Positions 24,328 through 32,323 are shown, counted from the stretch's first letter. The stretch: 37,377 nucleotides of DNA from CAYPEZ01 sp964409985 (GCA_964409985.1 CAYPEZ010000003.1:1-37377), one strand, 5' to 3'. The notes: generated by a model not told the origin, from the sequence alone. Translations and numbers: made by a program.

Positions 24328-25857
24328 ATGGAGTTTGTGACTGGAATAATTATTGGGTGTATTAGTGGTGCCTTTGGCATTGCTCTTGGGTATGTCATCC
24401 GCTACGCACTTACTGCGGGCAAGAAAGGCTCTGTTGATCTCGAGGTGAAACAAATGCTCCTTGACGCTAAGGCAGAGGCTCAAAAAATTGTTGAAGCAGC
24501 TGATAAAAAAGCTGAGCAAATTCATACCGAAGCGCGAAAAGAAGAGAAGGCCAAAACGGATGCGTGGCAGAAAACAGAAGATCGTCTCATGAAAAAAGAA
24601 GAGACGCTCGAGAAAAAGCAAAAAGAGGCAGAAATCGAACTTGAAAACATCAAGAAAAAGGCTGAAGAGATCAAAGATCTAAAAAATCAGATTGAGACGA
24701 AGCGTGACGAAGTCACACAAGAGCTTTCACGAGTTGCAAATCTCTCAAAAGACGCTGCGACCGCTGAACTCATGACTCAAATCGAGAAGCGTCACGAAGG
24801 TGATCTTCTCTCGAGAGTACAAAAACTCGAGCGCGATGGGAATGACCGCCTCGACCGCCGTGCAAAGGAAATCCTTACTGCGTGTGTGCAACGTCTTGCA
24901 TCATCCACCGCAGGAGAAATCATGGTAACAAACGTGGTAATCCCAAATGAAGAAATCAAAGGGAAAATCATCGGAAAAGAGGGGCGCAACATTAAAACAT
25001 TTGAACGCATCGCTGGTGTTGAACTCATTGTCGACGATACTCCAAACACCATTGTCATTTCTGGGTTTGATCCAGTCCGAAGACAGATTGCTCGAGTCGC
25101 ACTTGAAAACCTCATTCTTGATGGCCGTATTCAACCAGCAAAGATCGAAGAAATGGTCGAAAAGGCAAAAGATGACATTAATCGCATTATCAAAGACAAG
25201 GGAGAGCAAGCAGCGATGGAGTGTGAGGTCTATAACCTCGATCCACGCCTCATTATGATTTTGGGTCGCCTCTACTTCCGCACATCGTATGGCCAAAATG
25301 TTCTGCAGCATTCAATCGAAATGGCACATATCTCTGGAATGCTTGCACAAGAACTCGGTGGAGACGTTGCTGTTGCGAAGGCCGGTGCCCTTCTCCATGA
25401 TATTGGAAAGGCGGTTGACCATGAAGTCCAAGGAACGCATGTCGAGATTGGACGTCGTATCCTTGCAAAGTTCAATGTAGACAACCGCATCATTCAAGCA
25501 ATGCAGTCTCACCACGAAGAGTACCCATATGAGACACTCGAATCAATCATTGTACAAACCGCTGATGCAATTTCGGGTGGACGCCCAGGAGCTCGACGCG
25601 ATTCGGTTGAGCAGTATATTAAAAAACTCGAAGACCTTGAAGCAATAGCAACTCGGCAGGACGGAGTTGAAAAAGCGTACGCCTTGGCCGCTGGACGCGA
25701 GGTGCGTGTCTTCGTCACACCACAAAAAATCAGTGATCTCGAGGCCCATCAGATCGCTCGAGAGATTGCACTAAACGTAGAAAAAGAGCTCAAATACCCA
25801 GGAGAAATCAAAATTACCGTCATTCGAGAGTCCCGAGTCATCGAATTTGCTCGTTGA
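24328..25857 (+). CDS. rny: Ribonuclease Y
   Basis: Membrane-anchored endoribonuclease that starts mRNA decay. The 509 residues have the full family layout: N-terminal membrane helix (VTGIIIGCISGAFGIALGYV), a long charged coiled coil (about 45-185), a KH domain (KGKIIGKEGRNIKTFERIAG), and an HD domain with NVLQHSIEMAHISG, LLHDIGKAVDHE and SHHEEYPYET, followed by ADAISGGRPGARR. The catalytic HD pair is intact. It is the likely main mRNA decay enzyme, as no RNase E is seen. A hairpin (25859-25882) follows the stop. Confidence 0.96.
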   Translation: MEFVTGIIIGCISGAFGIALGYVIRYALTAGKKGSVDLEVKQMLLDAKAEAQKIVEAADKKAEQIHTEARKEEKAKTDAWQKTEDRLMKKEETLEKKQKEAEIELENIKKKAEEIKDLKNQIETKRDEVTQELSRVANLSKDAATAELMTQIEKRHEGDLLSRVQKLERDGNDRLDRRAKEILTACVQRLASSTAGEIMVTNVVIPNEEIKGKIIGKEGRNIKTFERIAGVELIVDDTPNTIVISGFDPVRRQIARVALENLILDGRIQPAKIEEMVEKAKDDINRIIKDKGEQAAMECEVYNLDPRLIMILGRLYFRTSYGQNVLQHSIEMAHISGMLAQELGGDVAVAKAGALLHDIGKAVDHEVQGTHVEIGRRILAKFNVDNRIIQAMQSHHEEYPYETLESIIVQTADAISGGRPGARRDSVEQYIKKLEDLEAIATRQDGVEKAYALAAGREVRVFVTPQKISDLEAHQIAREIALNVEKELKYPGEIKITVIRESRVIEFAR

Positions 25858-25858
25858 T

Positions 25859-25882
25859 TATATGGCTCAATAGAGCCATATA
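25859..25882 (+). terminator. Hairpin after rny
   Basis: TATATGGCTC and GAGCCATATA are perfect arms around AATA. No T-run follows, so termination may be weak or the element protects the 3' end. Confidence 0.5.
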
Positions 25883-25957
25883 AATATAGGCTGTCTTCCC
25901 AAGTGGGCCACAAAGTATTCTATTGTTTGGATGCTATACCCAAAATATGGCTTGAGA

Positions 25958-26015
25958 TATACTTATATTGAAGGGTTTCCCTTCGCTATAGCGAACTATT
26001 ATTAGGTCGACCTAA
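25958..26015 (+). promoter_or_regulatory. hup promoter and palindrome-rich leader
   Basis: TATACT (25958-25963) is followed by three inverted repeats before the hup ATG at 26027: GAAGGG-TTT-CCCTTC (25970-25984), TTCGCTATAGCGAA (25982-25995) and TTAGGTCGACCTAA (26002-26015). The first two overlap, so they are mutually exclusive as RNA hairpins. The last ends 11 bases before the ATG and may control translation or bind a protein, possibly HU itself. Confidence 0.5.
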
Positions 26016-26026
26016 CAACATTATTT

Positions 26027-26302
26027 ATGGTCAATAAACAATCTATTGTTGAGGCAGTGCACGAGAAGCTTGGAGGAACAAAGGTTTCCTCAGAACAGGC
26101 AGTTGAGACGATGATCGATACGATCGTAAGTTCTCTCAAGAAGGGAGAGGAAGTCTCCATCGCTGGCCTTGGAATCTTTTCGGTCAAACAGCGTGCTGCT
26201 CGCACAGCTCGTAATCCCCGCACCGGTGAAATGGTGAAGGTTGCAGCAATGAAGGTTCCAAAGTTCCGTGCAGCAAAGGCACTCAAGGACGCAGTGAAGT
26301 AA
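26027..26302 (+). CDS. hup: HU family DNA-binding protein
   Basis: Histone-like architectural DNA-binding protein that acts as a dimer on the nucleoid. The 91 residues are full length: helical N-terminus (KQSIVEAVHEKLGGTKVSSE), GEEVSIAGLGIFSVKQRAAR (signature start), and the DNA-binding arm RTARNPRTGEMVKVAAMKVP with its Pro residue at the tip, ending FRAAKALKDAVK. It has an unusual leader with three palindromes and a strong terminator. Such proteins are among the most abundant in small bacteria. Confidence 0.96.
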   Translation: MVNKQSIVEAVHEKLGGTKVSSEQAVETMIDTIVSSLKKGEEVSIAGLGIFSVKQRAARTARNPRTGEMVKVAAMKVPKFRAAKALKDAVK

Positions 26303-26323
26303 TCCACCGTACTCCTTATGAAA

Positions 26324-26356
26324 AACCATCGAGGGTCGCTCCCTCGGTGGTTTTTT
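26324..26356 (+). terminator. Intrinsic terminator of hup
   Basis: AACCATCGAGGG pairs with CCCTCGGTGGTT (one G-U pair), followed by TTTTGTT. Confidence 0.9.
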
Positions 26357-26424
26357 GTTCCTAGGTTTTTCATGTTGTGCGGAATGAATCAATCTGTTAG
26401 GATGCTCTTGTTCGAGAAAATCAT

Positions 26425-26495
26425 GCGGGATTAGTTTAATGGTAGAATAAGAGTTTTCCAAACTCTGGGCGGGAGTTCGATTCTCCCATCCCGCA
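26425..26495 (+). tRNA. tRNA-Gly (UCC)
   Basis: Clover leaf: acceptor GCGGGAT/ATCCCGC, D arm with TTAATGGTAGAA, anticodon stem AGAGT/ACTCT with loop TTTCCAA (anticodon TCC, reads GGA), T arm GGGAG/CTCCC with loop TTCGATT, discriminator A. CCA is not encoded here. The last 21 bases, including one downstream base, recur 178 bases further on. Confidence 0.95.
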
Positions 26496-26496
26496 C
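26476..26496 (+). repeat. Copy 1 of a 21-base repeat (tRNA-Gly 3' end)
   Basis: The T loop to one base past the discriminator of tRNA-Gly. An identical copy lies at 26654-26674. An inverted copy of 13 bases lies at 26572-26584. Confidence 0.9.
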
Positions 26497-26540
26497 ACGA
26501 ATAACAAAACTGGTGTCTTCCGCCGTTTTTATTATGAACG

Positions 26541-26676
26541 ACGGGATAGAAAGCGGCTTGAGTCGCTTTCGTGGGAGAATCGAAGCCCTTCTCCCATATT
26601 TCTAAACGATTCTTATCGAGAAGAAATGGGAAAGGGGTACTGAAACTGTAAGTTTCGATTCTCCCATCCCGCACCA
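26541..26676 (+). ncRNA. Candidate long-hairpin RNA with tRNA-Gly-like 3' end and CCA
   Basis: Directly downstream of tRNA-Gly, before a terminator at 26683. CGGGA (26542-26546) can pair with TCCCG (26667-26671). Next is a hairpin GAAAGCG/CGCTTTC (26549-26570). Then TGGGAGAATCGAA (26572-26584) pairs perfectly with bases 26654-26666 (13 pairs). Inside that, CCCTT, TCCCA and TTTCT (26586-26603) pair with AGAAATGGGAAAGGG (26622-26636), giving 15 more pairs with small bulges, and the tip has CGAT/ATCG. The 3' end reads ACCA, as in a mature tRNA. The T-stem of this copy cannot form locally, so it is not a second tRNA. Not a family I recognise. Confidence 0.5.
26654..26674 (+). repeat. Copy 2 of the 21-base tRNA-Gly 3' end repeat
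   Basis: Identical to 26476-26496. Duplicated tRNA 3' ends are typical of integrase attachment sites. The spacing of only 178 bases and absence of an integrase make an intact mobile element unlikely; a remnant, or a role in the folded RNA, is possible. Confidence 0.9.
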
Positions 26677-26682
26677 CAACTT

Positions 26683-26705
26683 AGCACCTTTGGGTGCTAT
26701 TTTAT
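26683..26705 (+). terminator. Intrinsic terminator of the tRNA-Gly transcript
   Basis: AGCACC, loop TTTG, GGTGCT, then ATTTTAT. The region 26706-26882 after it shows nothing convincing; a 34-codon frame at 26765-26869 lacks an SD site. Confidence 0.7.
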
Positions 26706-26882
26706 CATGTTGGATATAGTGCGGAGCTTACAAGTAGTTTGAGTCGCCACAATATTCAGTGTCGATGGTAAAAACAGAATCAGAACTCAACACTTCTATT
26801 GCTGGTGCAGAAACTTCATGCTCTATAAACTCCAATTCTTGTATCGAACAAGCAGAATTTTTATTTTAGGAAACCAGCGTGG

Positions 26883-26888
26883 TATACT
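26883..26888 (+). promoter_or_regulatory. -10 box of the antiporter gene
   Basis: TATACT ends 30 bases before the ATG at 26919. The short leader is C-rich and has no SD site. Confidence 0.5.
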
Positions 26889-26918
26889 CGTTTTTTAATC
26901 ATCAGCCCCACCCATCCC

Positions 26919-29039
26919 ATGTCCGAGATGCTCTCCATCCTCCTTTCTCTCCTTAGTTTGCTCACCATCTCGCTTGGAACTTTCTTTGTTTCAAAGAAAA
27001 CGCGGCTGCCGTATACCGTTCTCTTGGTCGTTGTCGGGCTTCTTTTGATCCCTTTGTCAAAGACCCAGCTCTTCTCTTTCCTTGGGTCATTCACTCTGAC
27101 TCCAGACCTCCTCTTTTTCGTCTTCCTTCCTACTCTCATTTTTGAATCTGCATACAACATGAATGCACGGAAAATGGTGGAGAACATTCGCTCGATTTCA
27201 CTCCTTTCCGTAATCAGTCTTTTGGTCTCAGCAGCATTTATCACTATTGCACTCTTTTTAGGGTCGAAGTGGCTAGGCTATGAGATTCCTATTGAGGTTG
27301 CACTTCTCTTTGCTGCACTTATTTCAGCAACAGATCCCGTCGCCGTGCTTGCACTCTTTAAGGAGTATGGTGCGCCAAAACGGTTATCCCTTATCTTTGA
27401 AGGTGAGTCGTTGTTCAATGATGGAACTTCTCTGGCCCTTTTTCTCATTATCCTTGAGATTCTTCTCTCTGGGTGGCACGGTATGAGCTCACTTGGACTC
27501 GGGATCTTTATGTTCACCACCATGGTGATTGGCGGAATCTTTTTTGGAGGGCTCATGGGAGCCATCTTTTCCAAAATCATCGAGCATGTCCGAGACAACG
27601 AACATGTTGAGATTACACTCACGATGATCGTCGCACACTTCACGTTCATCTTCTCTGAGATCCTTTCTCACCACCTTCATCTCTTCGGTCAGGACATCAA
27701 GTTCTCCTCGATCATCGCTACGGTCGTGGCTGCGATGGTGGTCGGCAACTATGGGAGGTACAAGATCTCCCCGCGCGTCGAGGAGTACATGGAGAAGTTC
27801 TGGGGATATTTCGCTTTTCTCACGAACTCCATCGTCTTCATCTTGATCGGACTTCTTTTTGCTTCGCTTGAAGTACCCCTCCGTACGCTCGCCATCCCGC
27901 TCACGGTTGCGATCGTCGTGGTCATGATAGGGCGAGCGCTCTCGATCTATCCGATCGTGGGATTCCTCAACTGGACGAAAACTGAGGCTTACATCCCCAT
28001 GTCTTGGCAGCACCTCCTCGCATGGGGGTCCCTCCGCGGCGCACTTGCGGTCACCATGGTCCTCCTCATCCCTGACGACTTCTCTATCGCGAATTGGCCT
28101 TTCGTAGATATCTCAGTGAAGGACTACGTTACAGCTCTCACCATCGCTTGTATCTACTTTACTCTCTTCATCAAGGCAACCACGATAGGTCCCTTGATCA
28201 AACACCTCAAGATTGATGCACTGTCTCCTGTTGAAGAGATTGAGCGCGAGGAAGGAAAGGCGCTTGTCTATGCGAGGGTCCTTCCAGAGATCGATCGATT
28301 CATGCGCAAGGGATACATCACCGAAGAACTTCATCATGCACTTCGAAACAAGTATGATGCACTCTACCATGAATCGTGTGAATCATACGCCCGTGCGACC
28401 GGAGAGACTGCGGGAATCTCGGAGCGCATGCTCACGATCTATGCGACCGGTGTCGAGAAAGCATATCTGAAAGTTCTCTTTTTCTACAAGGAGATCGATG
28501 AGACCGTATACAAAAAAATTCTTCATCAACTCAACCTCCGTCTCGAGTATGCCGAGGATATCAATGAAAACGCAGAGATTCGTATGTCGGACTTCAAGAA
28601 AGATTGGCTCGACAAACTTTCTGAAACAACCGCAAAGATCTTCTTTGGTTTCATCAAACTCCCTCCTGAATCCGTTCGGCTCTTTATGTATTATCGTGCG
28701 AGAGCTGTAATCGCTCATAAAGTCATGGAAGAGCTTAAGTATCTTTCGGAGAGCGGAGTGAAAATCTTCAGAGACAAGGAGGTCTTCGACATGCTTCTTG
28801 CCCGCTACAAAGAGGTCGAGATCTGGGCGCTTGAACACACCAAAAAGATCCAAGCAACTGACCCAAAAAGAATCAGTGCTTTGGCACAACGATTCGCAGA
28901 GGCCGGGATTTATAAGGCAGAAGAACGTATTTTGGGCGATTTATATGAGAAAGAATCTTTATCAGCAAAGGCACATATTCTTCTTGTTAACGAACTGGAA
29001 GCAAGGACGCGCGTCGTGGCAGAACCTTCGACAGTATAA
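26919..29039 (+). CDS. Na+/H+ antiporter, CPA1 (NhaP) family
   Basis: Inner-membrane cation/proton exchanger for pH and sodium balance. About 12 hydrophobic helices span residues 1-420. Family motifs: FFVFLPTLIFESAYNMNARK, ISATDPVAVLALFKEYGAPK, IFEGESLFNDGTSLALFLII (with the ion-binding Asn-Asp), and WGSLRGALAVTMVLLIP. The remaining 280 residues are a cytoplasmic, largely helical region (EEIEREEGKALVYARVLPEI onward), as in eukaryotic-like and some bacterial NhaP proteins, likely regulatory. It has 706 residues. Codon use in the middle (27650-28110) is more C-rich than in flanking genes. Confidence 0.92.
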   Translation: MSEMLSILLSLLSLLTISLGTFFVSKKTRLPYTVLLVVVGLLLIPLSKTQLFSFLGSFTLTPDLLFFVFLPTLIFESAYNMNARKMVENIRSISLLSVISLLVSAAFITIALFLGSKWLGYEIPIEVALLFAALISATDPVAVLALFKEYGAPKRLSLIFEGESLFNDGTSLALFLIILEILLSGWHGMSSLGLGIFMFTTMVIGGIFFGGLMGAIFSKIIEHVRDNEHVEITLTMIVAHFTFIFSEILSHHLHLFGQDIKFSSIIATVVAAMVVGNYGRYKISPRVEEYMEKFWGYFAFLTNSIVFILIGLLFASLEVPLRTLAIPLTVAIVVVMIGRALSIYPIVGFLNWTKTEAYIPMSWQHLLAWGSLRGALAVTMVLLIPDDFSIANWPFVDISVKDYVTALTIACIYFTLFIKATTIGPLIKHLKIDALSPVEEIEREEGKALVYARVLPEIDRFMRKGYITEELHHALRNKYDALYHESCESYARATGETAGISERMLTIYATGVEKAYLKVLFFYKEIDETVYKKILHQLNLRLEYAEDINENAEIRMSDFKKDWLDKLSETTAKIFFGFIKLPPESVRLFMYYRARAVIAHKVMEELKYLSESGVKIFRDKEVFDMLLARYKEVEIWALEHTKKIQATDPKRISALAQRFAEAGIYKAEERILGDLYEKESLSAKAHILLVNELEARTRVVAEPSTV

Positions 29040-29044
29040 TTTTC

Positions 29045-29072
29045 TTGCAGATTCACTGATTCTTTGTAGACT
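29045..29072 (+). promoter_or_regulatory. Promoter of the antitoxin-like gene
   Basis: TTGCAG (29045-29050), 16 bases, TAGACT (29067-29072). Confidence 0.5.
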
Positions 29073-29107
29073 AGGGTGAGTCACGGGTTCTTTATGGAGG
29101 AAGTGCT

Positions 29108-29479
29108 ATGGGGACGCACAACACCCCCAACCAAAGAGCATGGGAAGAGCTCAAAAAATTCTTTGGACGATGGGGAGTGACTCGCGTTCAAGGAGCCTTG
29201 CTCATGGGAATTCACGAAGAAGCCTATGCGGTCTGGGAAGAAACTGGGTCGATGGGTCTTGATCAAAAGATCATGAATCGTTGCTCAGAATATTCTAGGC
29301 TTCATCAAGCCCTCCTTCGTTGTCTTCCCGAAGACCAGGCATATGCGTGGGTACAAAAACCGCAAAAAGGAGATTTGTTTGCTGGACGTACACCCATTCA
29401 AACAATCTGCGAAGAGTATCCGCGTGATAAAAACATCGTTCAAAAAATTACACATCACGTACTCACCGAAGGAACATAG
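29108..29479 (+). CDS. Xre/MbcA/ParS-type antitoxin-like protein (DUF2384), no toxin partner
   Basis: A 123-residue protein. The N-terminal half (FGRWGVTRVQGALLMGIHEE, then YAVWEETGSM) resembles the Xre-like HTH of this family. The C-terminal half (LHQALLRCLPEDQAYAWVQK, then GDLFAGRTPIQTICEE) matches the toxin-binding domain with the W...P and G-R-T-P pattern. Such antitoxins normally sit next to a RES-domain or other toxin. Here it has its own promoter, a GGAGG site 7 bases before the ATG, and its own terminator, so it is a single-gene unit. It may be an orphan regulator, a phage-defence or anti-addiction remnant, or pair with a toxin elsewhere. Confidence 0.75.
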   Translation: MGTHNTPNQRAWEELKKFFGRWGVTRVQGALLMGIHEEAYAVWEETGSMGLDQKIMNRCSEYSRLHQALLRCLPEDQAYAWVQKPQKGDLFAGRTPIQTICEEYPRDKNIVQKITHHVLTEGT

Positions 29480-29483
29480 CAAC

Positions 29484-29513
29484 ACCGCGAGAGATTTCTC
29501 TCGCGGTTTTTTT
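29484..29513 (+). terminator. Intrinsic terminator of the antitoxin-like gene
   Basis: ACCGCGAGAG (29484-29493), ATTT, CTCTCGCGGT (29498-29507), then a T-run. Confidence 0.9.
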
Positions 29514-29528
29514 ATTAGGCAAATACGA

Positions 29529-29534
29529 TATACT
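29529..29534 (+). promoter_or_regulatory. -10 box of the phosphomannomutase gene
   Basis: TATACT ends 6 bases before the ATG at 29541 and so decides that start. It implies a leaderless message. Confidence 0.6.
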
Positions 29535-29540
29535 GACCAT

Positions 29541-30902
29541 ATGACACCAGCAATCTTTAAAGCATATGATATCCGTGGACTCTACCCTGAGGAGCTAAAC
29601 GAAGAAATCGCAGAGTGCGTAGGAAATGCATCTGCGCAATTTTTTTCATCTCAGGGAATAGTTGTTGGCATGGACCACCGTGCGTCTTCACCCCTTCTGA
29701 AGGATTCCCTTATCCGAGGCATCACTCTTGGTGGAGTCGATGTTATTGATATTGGTGTAGTGACTACTCCGTGCGGATACTTTGCGTCACACCATTTTTC
29801 TCTTCCTGCCATCATCATCACAGCGTCACACAACCCACCTGAGTATAATGGCATGAAGTTTTGTCTTCCAGATGCTGTTCCTATAGGTAAAGATACCGGC
29901 CTTTTAACCATCAGAGATCTTGCTGACGGTGCGCCCGTGCGATCAGAGAAACAAGGTCATATCAAAAAAACTTCAGTGACTGGAAAGTATTTTGATTTTC
30001 TTTCGACGCAATATCATCTGGAGGAAAAACACACTATTGTTCTCGATACTGCGAGTGCTATGGGGATCGAAGATATCCCTTTTTGGAAGGATCAGAGGCA
30101 TATTCACGTGCTCGACACCCTTTATGATTCCTACAAAAAGGCCTGTCCTCATGAAGCGAATCCCATGAAACCAGAGACGCTTCATGAACTTGGAGAAGTG
30201 GTCAAAAGAGAGAAGGCGGAGCTTGGTATTGCGTATGATGGAGATGCCGATCGTGTGGGAATTTGTGATGAGCTCGGGCGTCCTGTACGCGCTGACCTTT
30301 TGGCTGCCCTTATTTCTGGTCTCATGCTCAAACGACAGCCCGAATCGACCATTCTTGTCGACGTACGATCTTCTCGTGCTCTGACCGATATGATCCAAAA
30401 CTATGGTGGGAAGCCTCTCTTTACGGCTGTGGGTCATGCAAAAATCAAAAGACGGATGAAAGAAACTGGAGCAATCTTTTCAGGAGAACTGTCGAATCAT
30501 TTTTATTATGCACAGCCATATGCAGCTGAAATGGGCCCACTCCCCGCACTTCACCTTCTGGAAATTATGGAACACCAAAAGAAGCCTCTTTCAGCGCTGA
30601 TTGATATGCTCCCCTCATATGCGCATTCAGGAGAGATCAACTATCATGTCGAAGATGCACAAGCGATCATCGCCCATATCACAGAGAACTATAAAGACGG
30701 GATTGTGAACACCTTGGATGGTATTCGCATTGATTATCCTAATTGGTGGTTCTCTGTACGTGCATCAAACACCGAATCACTCCTCCGGCTTAATGTCGAG
30801 GCTCGCACACCATCAGAAACAGCCCAGTACGTGGAAGAGTTTACTCACCTGTTTGCTTCCTTTGGCGGTTACCCCGAGCAGAGCCACGCGCATAGCCGAT
30901 GA
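29541..30902 (+). CDS. Phosphomannomutase / phosphoglucomutase
   Basis: Alpha-D-phosphohexomutase that interconverts hexose 1- and 6-phosphates for cell-surface sugars. The 453 residues have all four family motifs: FKAYDIRGLYPEEL at the start, the phosphoserine loop TASHNPPEYNGMKF, the metal loop DGDADRVG, the sugar-binding GELSNHFYY and the phosphate-binding RASNTESLLRLNVEA. The frame is open 66 codons further upstream, but that part overlaps the previous gene and its terminator, so the start is taken at 29541. The 3' end overlaps nth on the other strand by 62 bases. Confidence 0.95.
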   Translation: MTPAIFKAYDIRGLYPEELNEEIAECVGNASAQFFSSQGIVVGMDHRASSPLLKDSLIRGITLGGVDVIDIGVVTTPCGYFASHHFSLPAIIITASHNPPEYNGMKFCLPDAVPIGKDTGLLTIRDLADGAPVRSEKQGHIKKTSVTGKYFDFLSTQYHLEEKHTIVLDTASAMGIEDIPFWKDQRHIHVLDTLYDSYKKACPHEANPMKPETLHELGEVVKREKAELGIAYDGDADRVGICDELGRPVRADLLAALISGLMLKRQPESTILVDVRSSRALTDMIQNYGGKPLFTAVGHAKIKRRMKETGAIFSGELSNHFYYAQPYAAEMGPLPALHLLEIMEHQKKPLSALIDMLPSYAHSGEINYHVEDAQAIIAHITENYKDGIVNTLDGIRIDYPNWWFSVRASNTESLLRLNVEARTPSETAQYVEEFTHLFASFGGYPEQSHAHSR

Positions 30903-31512
30903 GCTTTCCTCCGAGAGGACACTTTGCGTGGTCATGCGGCCGTGCCGTGCAATACTTCCGTCCGTAGTCGATGAGAAGATACGTCGCATGGAACCACTCC
31001 TTTTGGGGGATCTTCTTCATAAGATCTCGTTCGATCTTCTCGGGGGTCTTGTGTCTCGAAAGCCCGAGGACCTGTGCCAATCGCATCACATGGGTATCGA
31101 CGGCGATCCCCTCCGCCAGTCCGTATGCGTTCCCAAGGACGACGTTCGCAGTCTTGCGTCCTACTCCAGGGATCGTGAGCATCTCCCTCATCGTCTTGGG
31201 GAGCACTCCCCCGAACCGCTCTTTCACGACCCTCGCTGCGGCCAAGATGTTCTTTGTCTTATTCTTATAGAAACCGGTCTGAAAGATGTCCTTCTCGAAC
31301 TCTTGCGGATCCGCATCGATATAATCCTCGAGCGTCGGGTACTTCTTGAATAGCTTCTCTGTCACGATGTTCACCCGCAGGTCGGTACACTGTGCTGAAA
31401 GCTCCACAGCCACAAGAAGTTCCCAGGGATTCCCGTATTTCAGTATCATCCCCGCCTCTGGGAAGAGCCTCTTGAGAGTCTTGAATACGTCTTGTGCGTG
31501 TGTGGCACTCAT
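30841..31512 (-). CDS. nth: Endonuclease III with incomplete Fe-S ligands
   Basis: DNA glycosylase/AP lyase for oxidised pyrimidines. The 223 residues have the helix-hairpin-helix and catalytic Lys in IPGVGRKTA (Lys120) and the catalytic Asp in AVDTHV (Asp139). The C-terminal 4Fe-4S motif is normally C-x6-C-x2-C-x5-C. Here the four positions read Cys188, His195, Cys198, Leu204, so two of four cysteines are missing and the cluster is probably absent or altered. The tail is basic (GSARGNRQRKQTGE) and is encoded antisense to the end of the phosphomannomutase gene. The start overlaps the trmB stop by ATGA, so it is co-translated with the regulator. This operon is more GC-rich than its surroundings. 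Confidence 0.92.
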   Translation of the reverse strand: MSATHAQDVFKTLKRLFPEAGMILKYGNPWELLVAVELSAQCTDLRVNIVTEKLFKKYPTLEDYIDADPQEFEKDIFQTGFYKNKTKNILAAARVVKERFGGVLPKTMREMLTIPGVGRKTANVVLGNAYGLAEGIAVDTHVMRLAQVLGLSRHKTPEKIERDLMKKIPQKEWFHATYLLIDYGRKYCTARPHDHAKCPLGGKLIGYARGSARGNRQRKQTGE

Positions 31513-32309
31513 GGCTTCTTTTTTGCACCGCCACCATCAAGCGCACTCGAGATCTTCTTGGTATCCGGGAAATGTTGCCATGCGAGCTCAAAGATCTGTT
31601 TGAATGCCTGAGCGAAGTCGACGCTTTCGACGATAACGATCTGCTCGGCTCCGATGAGGTCAATCCTGACGAAGTCTTCTCCCGAATCAATCGATACATT
31701 TGGTGAGTACGCATCGGTAGGAAGGATGCGTATGTCTTTGAGGCCACTATCGCCATATTTCTCAAAGAGACTCTTGAGAGATTCGTCATATGTCGTCAGG
31801 CCTCGGACGCGGATATCGTGGCTGACATAGTGACTATTCCATTCATCAAAGAGTTGGTATACCTCGGGACTTGCGTGCCTCGCAGATGCAAAGAACCCCA
31901 CGAGTTCTTTTCCACGAAGTTCTTTTTCCTTATACCAAAGACCCTGCCTCATGCCCGAAAGGCCGTCAAAATAAAGTGTGCGAGCTTTTTGCTGTTGTCT
32001 CTTGTTCTTGAAAAGCGAGAGAAGTTCGGGCAAGACTTTTTTTGCTGTAAGAAAACGACCCTCGGCTCTTTGAATGAACTCCTCTGGATTCGTAGCCGCA
32101 TAAAGCTGTTTCTTCTCTCTAGGAATGTGATACGCAAGTCCTTTTTCGATGAGTTCGTCGAGGATCACATACGCGGTCGGTTTTTTTAACCCAGACTTTA
32201 CTGCAACACTATATGCTGATGCCTGCCCAAGCTGAAGAAGAGCAAGATATACACGAGCTTCCTTGTCGGTAAGTCCTAGAGGGGTGATTTTTTTAACGAG
32301 TTCATCCAT
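31509..32309 (-). CDS. TrmB-family transcriptional regulator
   Basis: DNA-binding regulator of 266 residues. The N-terminal winged helix is clear: LGLTDKEARVYLALLQLGQA, then SAYSVAVKSGLKKPTAYVIL with the recognition helix and wing KGLAYHIPREKKQLYAA. A helical linker (residues 80-115) and a C-terminal domain like that of other short TrmB proteins (SGMRQGLWYKEKELRGKELV onward) follow. TrmB members often sense sugars; the ligand here is unknown. It starts a two-gene operon with nth. Its promoter and the divergent promoter of the RNA locus both have TTGACT -35 boxes inside GTCA-N7-TGAC inverted repeats, so it likely controls both. Confidence 0.88.
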   Translation of the reverse strand: MDELVKKITPLGLTDKEARVYLALLQLGQASAYSVAVKSGLKKPTAYVILDELIEKGLAYHIPREKKQLYAATNPEEFIQRAEGRFLTAKKVLPELLSLFKNKRQQQKARTLYFDGLSGMRQGLWYKEKELRGKELVGFFASARHASPEVYQLFDEWNSHYVSHDIRVRGLTTYDESLKSLFEKYGDSGLKDIRILPTDAYSPNVSIDSGEDFVRIDLIGAEQIVIVESVDFAQAFKQIFELAWQHFPDTKKISSALDGGGAKKKP

Positions 32310-32323
32310 ACGCTGATATACCC

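Noticed and set aside
26541..26676. Second tRNA-Gly gene
   Set aside because: The T stem lacks its 5' strand locally and no anticodon arm forms; only the 3' end is duplicated.
26765..26869. A 34-codon frame before the antiporter gene
   Set aside because: No SD, weak promoter, low-complexity Ser/Asn composition; not supported.
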